A stretch of 64,000 bases of DNA, taken from Thioalkalivibrio sp. AKL19 (GTDB lineage: Bacteria > Pseudomonadota > Gammaproteobacteria > Ectothiorhodospirales > Ectothiorhodospiraceae). A program made the translations under genes and the position numbers. Of this stretch, positions 56,669 to 64,000 are shown in pieces (position 1 is the first letter of the stretch; each line of letters opens with the position of its first letter). Where the stretch lies: the NCBI RefSeq assembly GCF_000420165.1, contig NZ_ATUK01000013.1:186001-250000 (forward strand), given 5' to 3'. A model generated the notes under the pieces. The model was not told where the DNA came from. It saw only the letters and a program-made list of their open reading frames with translations, and did not search any database.

Positions 56669-57160
56669 TCAGGATGCCTTGAGTGTGTGACGTTCGCGGA
56701 TGTGCTCCAGCAGCCCGTCGGCGGCCGCCTCGACCAGGTCCATCACATGCACGAACCCGTCATCCCCACCGTAGTACGGGTCGGGGACCTCGTGGTCGTC
56801 GAACTGGGGTGCGAAATCCAGGTACCGCAGCAACTCCGCGCGGCTGTCCGTCGGACGAATGCGTTCGGCGTTGCGGTAATTCGCATCGTCCATGGTGAGG
56901 ATGTAGTCAAACTCGAGGAAATCCTCCGGCTCCAGCTGGCGTGCGCGCAGATGTTCCAGATCATAGCCACGGGAGCGCGCCTCCTGTCGTGCACGGGGAT
57001 CGGGCTTCGCGCCCACGTGGTACCCCGCCGTTCCCGCGGAATCCACCTCGATGACGTCCTCCAGGCCCTGCGCGCGGACCCGTGCCTCGAAGACCCCGTG
57101 CGCCATCGGCGAGCGGCAGATATTGCCGAGGCAGACCATCAGTACTCGTATCTTCGACAT
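56669..57160 (-). CDS. Low-molecular-weight protein-tyrosine phosphatase
   Basis: This 163-residue phosphatase has the P-loop C10-LGNI-C-R16-S in MVCLGNICRSPMAHGVF at its N-terminus, and the general acid Asp in VPDPYYGGDDGF. Such enzymes dephosphorylate protein tyrosines and sometimes work with exopolysaccharide kinases or arginine phosphate; no kinase is near. ATG at 57160 was chosen because the P-loop starts right after it. It is single-gene, convergent with rne. Confidence 0.93.
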   Translation of the reverse strand: MSKIRVLMVCLGNICRSPMAHGVFEARVRAQGLEDVIEVDSAGTAGYHVGAKPDPRARQEARSRGYDLEHLRARQLEPEDFLEFDYILTMDDANYRNAERIRPTDSRAELLRYLDFAPQFDDHEVPDPYYGGDDGFVHVMDLVEAAADGLLEHIRERHTLKAS

Positions 57161-57277
57161 CGAATCACCGTCCCGATCAACAGGGCATAAGGATAACAAA
57201 CGCGACCGCCAGCCGGCGGCGTTTCGCCCCCTGCCCCGCGGTATGCGATGCTGAGGCTTTGCACCCAGGACCCAACG

Positions 57278-58543
57278 ATGGTCGACCTAGGCGGACCCCG
57301 CATACCCGGCTGGACGCCGCCCGGCAACGTGTCCGGCGGCTCGGGAAGCGGCGCGCGCCCCAGCCTCCAGCCAGGGGCGCGCATCGAGGTGCGTGTTCTG
57401 GACGTGTTGCCGGATCGTAGCGTCCGCCTGCGACTCGAACCGGCCGCCGCCCGGGGCCTGACACCGGCGGCGCCGCGCGCGGCACCCCCCGCGCCGGTGG
57501 TCACCGCGCAACTGGCCGGCGCCCTGCCCGAACCGCTCCTGAACCGCGCCGGCGGCACGGCAATGCTGGCCGAGATCACCCGCACCGAGCCCCGCCTCGA
57601 AGTGCGCCTGATGCCACTAGCCCCGGACCGCACCGCGCCCCGCCCCGCGAGCCCGCCGGCCAATACGGCGCAACAATGGCTGGGACAGGAACTGCGCCAC
57701 CAGCTTCCCGGTGCCCGACCTCTCGGTCCGGCCCTCCAGGGCCTCCTTACCCCCCCGGCGGGGGGCGCGCGCGGCGAGGCGGCGCCGAATCTGGCGGCGG
57801 CAACCCAGGGCGCGCCCGCCCTCCAGCGTCTAATCGCGATCCTGCCCACCCCCGGACAGCTTACGCAGCCCGACAGCCTGCGCCAGCATGTTCAGAACTC
57901 CGGGCTCTGGATGGAGGCCATGCTGGGGCTGGCCGCCCGTGGTCAGGGCCCGACGCATGCACTCGCGGCGGATCTCAAGGGCCAGCTGCTACGGGCGGCC
58001 GATCAGCTTCGACAGGGCCCCGAGCCGCGCCCCGTCGCGCAGTCCCCCGCCCCTGCCGCCACCGCGTCATCCCCGGCGCTGCCCGCGCTGACCGGCTTGC
58101 TGGAAGGGCTGCTCAAGCGGGTCACATCGCTGCAACTCCAGTCGCTGCAGTCCTTTGCCAGCGACGAACCCGGCAACAACCGCTGGTTCTTCGAGCTCCC
58201 CCTGCGCAGCGACCAGGGGATCCAGGGCATCTTCGGCGAGATCCAGCGGGAACCCGCTACCGGCGGGGATGGCGAGGCGCCCTGGTCCATCGTATTGACG
58301 CTGGACCTCGGCGATCTGGGGCCCACCCGGGTTGCGGTGGCCTCGCATCATGGCGGAGTCAGCGTCCATTTCACGGCAAGCGAGCCGGATACCGTTACGC
58401 GGCTGCGCGGCGAGATGGCGTATCTGCGTGACCGTCTCGCCGAACGCGAACTCACGGTCACCGGCCTGTCGGTCCGTCAGGGTTCCGTCGATCCGGACCC
58501 GCGACCGGCGAATGCACATCGCATGGTCGACGAACAGGCCTGA
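57278..58543 (+). CDS. FliK-like flagellar hook-length control protein
   Basis: This 421-residue protein has a long Pro/Ala/Arg-rich, likely disordered N-terminal part and a C-terminal FliK domain: WFFELPLRSDQGIQGIFGEI, SIVLTLDLGDLGPTRVAV, GGVSVHFTASEPDTVTRLRGE. FliK-type proteins measure hook length and switch export specificity through FlhB. This copy sits away from other fli genes but beside an FlhB-like small protein. A second FliK elsewhere is likely, as in Pseudomonas. ATG at 57278 is preferred to an upstream ATG for its AGGA. Confidence 0.8.
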   Translation: MVDLGGPRIPGWTPPGNVSGGSGSGARPSLQPGARIEVRVLDVLPDRSVRLRLEPAAARGLTPAAPRAAPPAPVVTAQLAGALPEPLLNRAGGTAMLAEITRTEPRLEVRLMPLAPDRTAPRPASPPANTAQQWLGQELRHQLPGARPLGPALQGLLTPPAGGARGEAAPNLAAATQGAPALQRLIAILPTPGQLTQPDSLRQHVQNSGLWMEAMLGLAARGQGPTHALAADLKGQLLRAADQLRQGPEPRPVAQSPAPAATASSPALPALTGLLEGLLKRVTSLQLQSLQSFASDEPGNNRWFFELPLRSDQGIQGIFGEIQREPATGGDGEAPWSIVLTLDLGDLGPTRVAVASHHGGVSVHFTASEPDTVTRLRGEMAYLRDRLAERELTVTGLSVRQGSVDPDPRPANAHRMVDEQA

Positions 58544-58547
58544 TCCG

Positions 58548-58919
58548 ATGAAACGCAAGGATACCGGGAAGCGTCTCCCGCACCGGGAATCGCCCCCCTC
58601 CAGGGCTGTTGCACTGGAATGGGACCGGCGCCGGGCGCCGAAGATTACCGCCAGCGGCGCGGGCCTGACAGCCGAGGCGATCCTGAAAATCGCCGAGGAA
58701 CACGGTATCCCGCTCCACCAGGACCCGGCCCTCAGTGAAGCCCTGGCCCAGATCCCCGTCGGGAGCGAGATCCCGGAAGAGCTCTATGTCGCGGTGGCCG
58801 AGATCCTCGCCTTCGTCTTCCTGCTGGCGGGGATTACACCCGACGACCGGTCCAGCGGCTACCAGGATCCATCACGTCCACCCGGAGCAGGAGAGAGTGG
58901 ACCGAAGCAGGGGTCATGA
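58548..58919 (+). CDS. FhlB-like protein (FlhB cytoplasmic-domain homologue)
   Basis: This 123-residue soluble protein matches only the C-terminal cytoplasmic domain of the export-switch protein FlhB: RAVALEWDRRRAPKITASGAG, then EEHGIPLHQDPALSEAL, IPVGSEIPEELYVAVAEILAF. The self-cleaving NPTH motif of FlhB is not present (the site reads PPSR). Such stand-alone homologues can substitute for the cleaved FlhB tail. It starts four bases after the FliK-like gene; the pair probably acts together. Its stop codon overlaps that of the convergent DUF2802 gene (TCATGA). Confidence 0.85.
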   Translation: MKRKDTGKRLPHRESPPSRAVALEWDRRRAPKITASGAGLTAEAILKIAEEHGIPLHQDPALSEALAQIPVGSEIPEELYVAVAEILAFVFLLAGITPDDRSSGYQDPSRPPGAGESGPKQGS

Positions 58920-59339
58920 ACGGCCCACGTGGCCCGCGTCCCCGGCGGTGCCCGTACCGTGCAGGCTGAACAGGAGATCGAGTTCGGTCGAGGTCAAGCC
59001 ACAGCGCCGGCGAACCTCCTCTCGCCCCACGCCCTGCTGGATCAGCCGAATGGCCTGTTCGTAGGCGCCGCTGTCGCCCTCGCGGGCGCGCAACTCGCTG
59101 TGCTGATCATGGAGCCGCTCCAGCGCCCTTTGAACGGACGCCTGTGCCTGGCCGTGCGTGGCGACCCCCTCGGACAAGGCCTTCATCGCACCCTGCAGGG
59201 CCATGACCGAAGTGGCCTGGCGTTGATAGTCCTGGCGTAGCGCCGCCAGTTGGCGACGCAACAGGATCACCAGCCCGACGGCAAACCCGGCGACGATGGT
59301 CGCCAGCAGCGCGATCAACGCGGCAAGCCAGATCAACAT
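58914..59339 (-). CDS. DUF2802 membrane-anchored protein of the flagellar/chemotaxis cluster
   Basis: This protein (about 141 residues) has an N-terminal helix (LIWLAALIALLATIVAGFAVGL), a coiled coil (LRQDYQRQATSVMALQGAMK ... ALERLHDQHSELR) and the DUF2802 C-terminus AIRLIQQGVGREEVRRRCGL, resembling a short helix-turn-helix. DUF2802 genes follow cheW in polar-flagellar clusters of Pseudomonas; function unknown. ATG at 59339 has GGAGAGG just upstream; an ATG 12 bases earlier is the alternative. Confidence 0.8.
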   Translation of the reverse strand: MLIWLAALIALLATIVAGFAVGLVILLRRQLAALRQDYQRQATSVMALQGAMKALSEGVATHGQAQASVQRALERLHDQHSELRAREGDSGAYEQAIRLIQQGVGREEVRRRCGLTSTELDLLFSLHGTGTAGDAGHVGRS

Positions 59340-59507
59340 TCCCTCTCCCATTGCTCGCCCTCTTCCGAAAACCGCGGCGGCCCGATTGTCGCGTGAATCA
59401 TGGCCGCATGACCAGCGAGACACGGGTCAGCCCGATCGGCGTGAGCAGAAATTACCCCAAGCCCGCCCATCGGCCCCGGGGTTCCGGAAAAGGGTTCGCG
59501 TGAATCC

Positions 59508-59693
59508 TCAGGCGTAATCGTCAATCAAGCCGCGGCGCTTGCCGCGTTCTTCCTTGCGCGGGGGGCGCTGCTGGGTCGGACGCACGGCGGGCCGGAACAC
59601 CGGATCGCGGTCATGGTCATCGCTCAGCTGGCGACCCGGAACGGCTGTGTGAACCGGACGCACGGTCCGGTCCGGCTGCAGCTCATCGACCAT
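59508..59693 (-). CDS. Small basic protein of the flagellar cluster, function unknown
   Basis: This 61-residue protein (MVDELQPDRTVRPVHTAVPG..., ending KRRGLIDDYA) is rich in Arg, Pro and Asp, with no membrane segment. I do not recognise a family. GGGAGG seven bases before the ATG is a strong site and supports a real gene. The MITE-like element begins 17 bases upstream of the start codon, separating it from cheW. The 168 bases down to the DUF2802 gene hold nothing clear. Confidence 0.6.
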   Translation of the reverse strand: MVDELQPDRTVRPVHTAVPGRQLSDDHDRDPVFRPAVRPTQQRPPRKEERGKRRGLIDDYA

Positions 59694-59710
59694 GGCTCAC
59701 CTCCCGGTTA

Positions 59711-59996
59711 GGGAAACACTGATCACGGTACACACTCGCGCTCGAGTCGCTTTTGCGTAAGAACATGGCGCGGTGACTGCCGTGCAGTGCATTCTCTGCA
59801 CAAGGGCGCCGCAACGCCGTTCCCGCGCCCGTTTTTTCAACAAAGGGGCGACCGATCCCCTTCGGGGTTGGCACCCCAGGTTCCCCGATCCTGCGTTGCC
59901 CCGCTTGCGGGTAGAACCACTACCCGCCGCACGACGCGCCTTGTCTCGGACAACCTGGGGTGCCAACGCGAGTGTGTACAGTAATCAGTGCTTCCC
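59711..59996. mobile_element. MITE-like element with 30-bp terminal inverted repeats and TA flanks
   Basis: The 286-bp element starts GGGAAACACTGAT... (59711-59740) and ends with the inverted copy (59967-59996), 27 of 30 bases matching. TA stands on both sides (59709-59710 and 59997-59998), as a 2-bp target duplication would leave. Inside is a second perfect 16-bp inverted repeat (GTTGGCACCCCAGGTT, 59868-59883; complement at 59952-59967) touching the right terminal repeat, plus small hairpins such as CCCCTTCGGGG. No transposase is encoded. It is a non-autonomous element; its parent IS must be elsewhere. TA duplication suggests IS630/Tc1-like transposition, but other families are possible. Confidence 0.8.
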
Positions 59997-60046
59997 TACC
60001 GCCTCATGGTCCTTGTCCTTCTCGAGTGTAGACCCCGCACGAGTAA

Positions 60047-60532
60047 TTACAGTTCGCGCAACTGGGCCCACTCCTCGTCCGACAGCAGCTTGTTCAGGTC
60101 CACGAGGATCGTCAGGCCCTCCTCGGTGCTGGTCACGCCCTGAATGAAACGACTGCTGTCGTCATTGCCCACCTCCGGGGCCGGTTCGACCGCGTCCGGG
60201 GCGATCCGCACGACCTCCGAGACCGAATCGACCAGGATCCCGACGTTCTGGTTGTCCACGTCGATGATCACGATGCGCGAGGCCTCGTCCGATTCCCGAT
60301 CGTCCAGCCCCATGCGCCGCCGGGCATCGATGACCGTGACCACGTTGCCCCGCAGGTTGATGATGCCCAGGATGTAATCCGGAACACCGGGCACCGGCGC
60401 AATCTCGGTGACCTTGAGGACTTCCTGGACCTGCAGCACATCGATCGCGTAGGTCTCCTCCGCGAGGCTGAAGGTCACATACGGAGCGGTGTCGGCCTTG
60501 GCCATGGCTTCTACGTCTTGTGCGCTGCTCAT
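60047..60532 (-). CDS. cheW: Chemotaxis coupling protein CheW
   Basis: This 161-residue adaptor links chemoreceptors to the kinase CheA. The CheW fold is clear: YVTFSLAEETYAIDVLQVQEVL, GVPDYILGIINLRGNVVTVID, RIVIIDVDNQNVGILVDSVSEV. The core NLRG motif is intact. It follows parP by 100 bases; the MITE-like element lies just past its 3' end. Gene order cheB-motC-motD-parC-parP-cheW is that of polar-flagellated gammaproteobacteria. Confidence 0.95.
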   Translation of the reverse strand: MSSAQDVEAMAKADTAPYVTFSLAEETYAIDVLQVQEVLKVTEIAPVPGVPDYILGIINLRGNVVTVIDARRRMGLDDRESDEASRIVIIDVDNQNVGILVDSVSEVVRIAPDAVEPAPEVGNDDSSRFIQGVTSTEEGLTILVDLNKLLSDEEWAQLREL

Positions 60533-60632
60533 GTCGTCCTCGATATTCCGTGCAGGCGGGAGCCGCCCTGTGGTGTCGTCCTGACCGGGTTATCGGCCGG
60601 TTGCCGCGATGCTTGAATGCGCGTCGAGCCCA

Positions 60633-61337
60633 TCAGTCCCAGCCGCCTTCATCCAGCGTTCGGTCGAGCGCTTCCAGGTCCAGCAGCGTAGCCATCTTTT
60701 CGCGCTCTACCCCGGCCAGCCAGGGCAGGCGCCGACGGTGGCTGCGCCAGCGTAGCGAATCCGGCTGGATCACCCGGGTCCCGTGGATCGCCCGGCACGC
60801 CAGGGCGAACCGCGACCCCGCCAGGAAGACGACCTGCCGGGCGGTATCCGGCTCGTAGTCGCGATCTTCCGGGGTCACGACCGCGGCCAGGTCGATCAGC
60901 TGGACCCGGCCCTGCTTGGTATCGGCGAGCCCAAGGTACCAGACCGAATGATTCGGGGTCGGCCGCACCTCGAGGCTGTCCAGCGGTGCGACCCCGCCAA
61001 GGGCATGCAGCGGCGCCAGAAGCGTCAGGTTGCCCGCCTCGATCACAAGGGCGGAGAACGGCTGCTCCGGTCGCAGGTACTCCTGCTCGACGGGCGTGGC
61101 CGGCGGGGCTGGTGGGGCCTCGTCGACAATGGGCGCGGGCGTGGCTGTCCGCACCGGATGGGCTTCGCGCACCGGGGCCTGCGTTTCCTCAGCCGGCGCC
61201 GGCGGCGGGGGTTCGAGGAGATCCGGCCGCAATAGCGGTCGGGCAGGTGGCGGCTCGTCCAGCAGGCTGCCGAAGTAGTCGTCCAGCGCTTCCGGCTCCG
61301 CCTTGAGGGCCAGGTTGTCGACCGTGGACCGTTTCAT
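60633..61337 (-). CDS. parP: ParP-like CheW-domain protein
   Basis: This 234-residue protein has a Pro/Ala-rich linker (about residues 25-85, e.g. LEPPPPAPAEETQAP) followed by a CheW-like domain (FSALVIEAGNLTLLAPLHALG, VFLAGSRFALACRAIHGTRV). ParP in Vibrio tethers CheA and receptors to the pole through ParC. Its ATG overlaps the parC stop by four bases, supporting the partner pair. Confidence 0.87.
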   Translation of the reverse strand: MKRSTVDNLALKAEPEALDDYFGSLLDEPPPARPLLRPDLLEPPPPAPAEETQAPVREAHPVRTATPAPIVDEAPPAPPATPVEQEYLRPEQPFSALVIEAGNLTLLAPLHALGGVAPLDSLEVRPTPNHSVWYLGLADTKQGRVQLIDLAAVVTPEDRDYEPDTARQVVFLAGSRFALACRAIHGTRVIQPDSLRWRSHRRRLPWLAGVEREKMATLLDLEALDRTLDEGGWD

Positions 61338-62134
61338 CCGCGCCGCCTCCGTTCATGGGGTTCCGACAACTGCCCGCCGATAGCCTCGAGCAGGTCCGAA
61401 TAGGCGAGTACGCCGCGCGCATCCGGGATCATGAAGCACAGCGGCTGTCCCGCACTTGAGGCGTCGCGGAACTTGGTGTCGACCGGGATCACGCCGGGCC
61501 AGACGTCGTCGCCGTACAACCGCCGGAGTTCCGCGAGGGCCTCGTGCGCCGCGCGCGTGCGCCGATCGAACAGTGTCGGGATGATCCGGTACTGCAGCTC
61601 GGCCTTGCGCGACTTCTGTACCATTTTCAGGGTATTGATCATCCGTTCAAGCCCCTTCAGGGCCAGGAATTCGGTCTGCACCGGCACCAGCAACTCGTCA
61701 CAGGCCGCCAGGGCATTGACCATCAGCACCCCCAGCATCGGGGGGCAATCGAGCAACACGTAGTCGTATTGCCCGGCGACCTTCTCCAGGGCATGTCGCA
61801 GCACCAGCCCCATGCCGCTGCGGGTGCCCAGCTGACGATCCAGGGTGGCCAGCGCGGTACTCGCGGTCAGCAGATCCAGCCCGGGGAACCGCGTCTCGCG
61901 AATCAGCCCGTTCGGGTCCGGCTCCTCGCCCTCGGCGCACTGGCTGAACAGCTCGTACACCCCGCGCGTGGCGGTTTCCGGATCATGACCGAAGTACGCC
62001 GTGAGCGAACCATGCGGGTCCACATCCACCAGCAGAACACGCTGTTCCGGACCGGACAGCAGGCCGCCCAGTGTCACGGTGGTGGTGGTCTTGCCGACGC
62101 CGCCTTTCTGGTTCGCAACCGCCCAGACCTTCAT
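61334..62134 (-). CDS. parC: ParA-family ATPase of the chemotaxis cluster (ParC)
   Basis: This 266-residue deviant-Walker ATPase starts MKVWAVANQKGGVGKTTTTV (P-loop residues 10-19); LLDCPPMLGVLMVNAL is the second motif. ParC proteins place chemotaxis arrays at the cell pole. The ATG overlaps the motD stop. It sits between motD and parP, exactly as in Vibrio and Pseudomonas. It is not the chromosome-segregation ParA, which is paired with ParB. Confidence 0.9.
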   Translation of the reverse strand: MKVWAVANQKGGVGKTTTTVTLGGLLSGPEQRVLLVDVDPHGSLTAYFGHDPETATRGVYELFSQCAEGEEPDPNGLIRETRFPGLDLLTASTALATLDRQLGTRSGMGLVLRHALEKVAGQYDYVLLDCPPMLGVLMVNALAACDELLVPVQTEFLALKGLERMINTLKMVQKSRKAELQYRIIPTLFDRRTRAAHEALAELRRLYGDDVWPGVIPVDTKFRDASSAGQPLCFMIPDARGVLAYSDLLEAIGGQLSEPHERRRRG

Positions 62135-63033
62135 GGTGCATCTCCATCCGTCGGGAGCGGTGCGGGCGGAAGATCCTCGCGCAGGCGCTCCGGTTCCTGC
62201 GCGCCCTCGGCGCGTGGACGTGCCCCGGGCAATACCACGATGGACACGCGCCGGTTCTCGGCACGCCCCTCGGGCGTGTCGTTGCTGGCCACCGGGCGGT
62301 GCTCGCCATAACCCAGGGCGACCAGGTTCTCCGGATCGACCCCGGCGCCCTCGAACACACTCACGACCGCCGCCGCCCGCCCGGAGGAGAGCTCCCAATT
62401 GGAAGGATAGACCGCGGTCTGGATGGGCACGTTGTCGGTATGCCCCTCGACATGGATCCGCGACACCCGTGGCGCCAGGATGCCGCCCACCTCCTGCAGA
62501 AGGTCCTCAGCCTGCGGGTTCAGGGTTGCCGAACCGGACGGAAACAGCAGACGGCTGGTGATCTCGATCTCCAGCCAGTAGGCCTCGCGGGTAACACTGA
62601 GATCGCCGTCCTCGATCCACTGGGCCATCGCCTGCTCGATCTCGCGAGCCGTCTCGGCCAGCTCGTCGAGGAACGCCTGCATTCCGTCATCATCGGGCGC
62701 ATCGTCCAGCATCCCGCTCAGGGCCATGTCGATCGGCTGCGGGCCGTCTTCCACCAGGCCGGGTTGCACCTCGATGGGGACCAGGGCGCGCAGGTCCTGC
62801 GGGCTGCGCTCGCGCGCCACGGTCGGGTCGCCCACCTGAATCGGCTCGGCCTGCATCGGCGCACGGAACGCATCCACCAGCGATTCCGACAGCACGCGGT
62901 ACTTGCCGTCGTCCACCGACGAGATGGCGTACATCACCACGAAGAACGCCAGCAGCAACGTGACCAGATCCCCATAGGGAATGGCCCATGCCTCGTGATT
63001 CTGGTGCTCCTCTGCCCGCTTGCGCCGCGCCAT
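62131..63033 (-). CDS. motD: Flagellar motor protein MotD (MotB family)
   Basis: This 300-residue stator subunit has a single helix with the proton-channel Asp in IPYGDLVTLLLAFFVVMYAIS, then a periplasmic OmpA-like domain that grips peptidoglycan (VSRIHVEGHTDNVPI, YPSNWELSSGRAAAVV, GYGEHRPVASNDTPEGRAENR). The start MARRKRAEEHQNHEAW has GAGG upstream. It is preceded by motC. PYGD followed by T/L/L is compatible with H+ coupling, but ion choice cannot be settled from sequence. Confidence 0.94.
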   Translation of the reverse strand: MARRKRAEEHQNHEAWAIPYGDLVTLLLAFFVVMYAISSVDDGKYRVLSESLVDAFRAPMQAEPIQVGDPTVARERSPQDLRALVPIEVQPGLVEDGPQPIDMALSGMLDDAPDDDGMQAFLDELAETAREIEQAMAQWIEDGDLSVTREAYWLEIEITSRLLFPSGSATLNPQAEDLLQEVGGILAPRVSRIHVEGHTDNVPIQTAVYPSNWELSSGRAAAVVSVFEGAGVDPENLVALGYGEHRPVASNDTPEGRAENRRVSIVVLPGARPRAEGAQEPERLREDLPPAPLPTDGDAP

Positions 63034-63040
63034 GGTGACC

Positions 63041-63784
63041 TCACTCGTGGATGAAGCCACTCAGCTTGCTTTCAATGTTCCGCGGGTTTTCACCCTCGGC
63101 AATGGCGATCAGACCTTCCATCAGCATTTGCTGGTGTTGGGAACGGTTCTGGATAATCGACTTCAACTTGTTTGCGACCGGCAGGAAAAGCAGGTTGGCC
63201 GAGGCAATGCCGTAGATCGTGGCGACGAACGCGGCCGCGATCCCCGCCCCGAGCTTGCTCGGATCCGCGAGGTTCTGCATCACCGCCATCAGCCCCATCA
63301 CCGCGCCCACGATCCCGAGGGTTGGTGCGTAGATCCCCATGCTCTCGAACACCTTCGCGCCCTGCATGTCGAACTGCTCGCGATTGTCGAGATCCGCCTC
63401 CAGGATCTGGCGGATGGTCTGCGGTTCGCTACCGTCGACCAGCAGTTGCAGCCCCTTCCGCGCGAACCCGTCGCTCTCCTCGTCGGCAAGCGTCTCCAGC
63501 CCAAGCAGGCCTTCCTTGCGGGCCACGTGGGACCACTCGACGATCTGCTCGACCATGGCCCGGTTGTCGACCTTCGGCGGCTTGAAGGCCCAGGGCAGGA
63601 TGCGCATGCCGTGCATGAACACCGACATCCGGGCCTGTACCAAGGTGGCCCCCAGTGTCCCTAGCACCACGATCACGAAGGCCGCGGCATTCCACAGCGC
63701 CCCCAGCCCACTGCCCTTGGCAATGCTCCCCCCGAGCACCGCTACCAGCCCCAGGGTCACCCCGATGAGGCTCAGGATATCCAT
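63041..63784 (-). CDS. motC: Flagellar motor protein MotC (MotA family)
   Basis: This 247-residue stator subunit has four membrane helices: two N-terminal (IGVTLGLVAVLGGSIA, AAAFVIVVLGTLGATLV) and two C-terminal (YAPTLGIVGAVMGLMAVM, AAAFVATIYGIASANLLFLP). The conserved Pro of the third helix is in YAPTLG. The cytoplasmic loop carries the rotor-contacting charges. It lies seven bases upstream of motD and one base after cheB. Confidence 0.94.
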   Translation of the reverse strand: MDILSLIGVTLGLVAVLGGSIAKGSGLGALWNAAAFVIVVLGTLGATLVQARMSVFMHGMRILPWAFKPPKVDNRAMVEQIVEWSHVARKEGLLGLETLADEESDGFARKGLQLLVDGSEPQTIRQILEADLDNREQFDMQGAKVFESMGIYAPTLGIVGAVMGLMAVMQNLADPSKLGAGIAAAFVATIYGIASANLLFLPVANKLKSIIQNRSQHQQMLMEGLIAIAEGENPRNIESKLSGFIHE

Positions 63785-63785
63785 G

Positions 63786-64000
63786 TCAGCAGAACCCCTT
63801 GACCAGGGCGGGCCCGATCTCGGGCAGCGGATAGACGTGGTCCGACAATCCCGCCTCGGCGACTGCGGCCGGCATCCCGTAAACCACGCAGGTGGCCGCA
63901 TCCTGCGACCACACCTGGGCACCCTCGGCCTTCAGCGCCCGCGTGCCTTCGCGCCCGTCCGCACCCATGCCGGTCAGCACCACCGCCAGGACCTGGCCGC
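63786..64000 (-). CDS. cheB: Chemotaxis methylesterase CheB, C-terminal end (partial)
   Basis: The last 71 codons read GQVLAVVLTGMGADGREGTRALK and then VVYGMPAAVAEAGLSDHVYPLPEI. VLTGMGxDG is the signature of the CheB catalytic domain, which demethylates receptor glutamates. The N-terminal receiver domain lies beyond the window edge. It leads into motC one base later. Confidence 0.93.
   Translation of the reverse strand, partial: GQVLAVVLTGMGADGREGTRALKAEGAQVWSQDAATCVVYGMPAAVAEAGLSDHVYPLPEIGPALVKGFC

Noticed and set aside
59773-60147. A 124-residue frame starting inside the MITE-like element
   Set aside because: It runs through the right terminal repeat into the 3' end of cheW on the other strand; no ribosome site and biased residues.

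Overview
The window is GC-rich bacterial chromosomal DNA with dense, short-spaced operons. Gene content and order are those of a gammaproteobacterium: pabC-mltG-tmk-holB-pilZ, mtnA-gyrA-serC-pheA-hisC-tyrA-aroA-cmk-rpsA-ihfB-lapAB-pyrF, mfd-csiV, and the cheB-motC-motD-parC-parP-cheW flagellar block. A DsrE-family protein, a cytochrome c' paired with a diheme cytochrome c, and no sugar-uptake genes point to a sulfur-oxidising chemolithotroph of the Ectothiorhodospiraceae / Thioalkalivibrio type. That placement is inference, not proof. Most of the window is conserved housekeeping. The accessory signals are small and lie between genes.

Layout. 1-4.2 kb (+): end of pabB, then pabC, mltG, tmk, holB, pilZ. 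4.3-8.5 kb: a class V PLP enzyme (-) divergent from a KamA-family radical SAM protein and bioA (+). 8.5-13.8 kb (-): uvrB, nagZ, dsrE with its own promoter and hairpin, then the purine-salvage pair hpt-mtnP. 13.8-15.2 kb (+): aspartate aminotransferase, then tRNA-Asn and a bidirectional terminator. 15.2-16.6 kb (-): cytochrome c' and a diheme cytochrome c, with an intrinsic terminator inside the second gene's signal-peptide region. 16.8-21.1 kb: FucA-like aldolase, NUDIX protein, hspQ, ilvD, rhomboid. 21.1-22.4 kb (-): galU and a ComEA-like protein.

22.4-40.7 kb is one long minus-strand block: comEC, mtnA, gyrA, serC, serA, pheA, hisC, tyrA, aroA, cmk, rpsA, ihfB, lapA, lapB, pyrF. It covers DNA uptake, methylthioadenosine salvage, gyrase, serine/aromatic/histidine synthesis, translation and LPS control. 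40.8-53.0 kb: DUF2062, a lolD/single-permease pair, agmatine-to-putrescine genes aguA-aguB, mfd-csiV, sppA, a HAD phosphatase and a RluC/RluD-type synthase. 53.0-57.2 kb: rne with a long leader, and a low-molecular-weight phosphatase. 57.3-64 kb: flagellar/chemotaxis genes (FliK-like, FhlB-like, DUF2802, a 61-residue protein, cheW, parP, parC, motD, motC and the end of cheB).

The most distinctive non-gene feature is a 286-bp element at 59711-59996. It has 30-bp terminal inverted repeats (27/30 identical) bounded by TA on both sides, which is a MITE-like structure between cheW and a small flagellar-cluster gene. A decayed piece of the same element lies at about 17533-17600. Other points of interest: the cytochrome terminator, a perfect 17-bp palindrome upstream of cytochrome c', an orphan AT-rich palindrome with a 34-codon reading frame between two convergent genes, and mtnP, mtnA and a FucA-like aldolase together in one window (a possible DHAP shunt for 5'-deoxyadenosine/methylthioadenosine).
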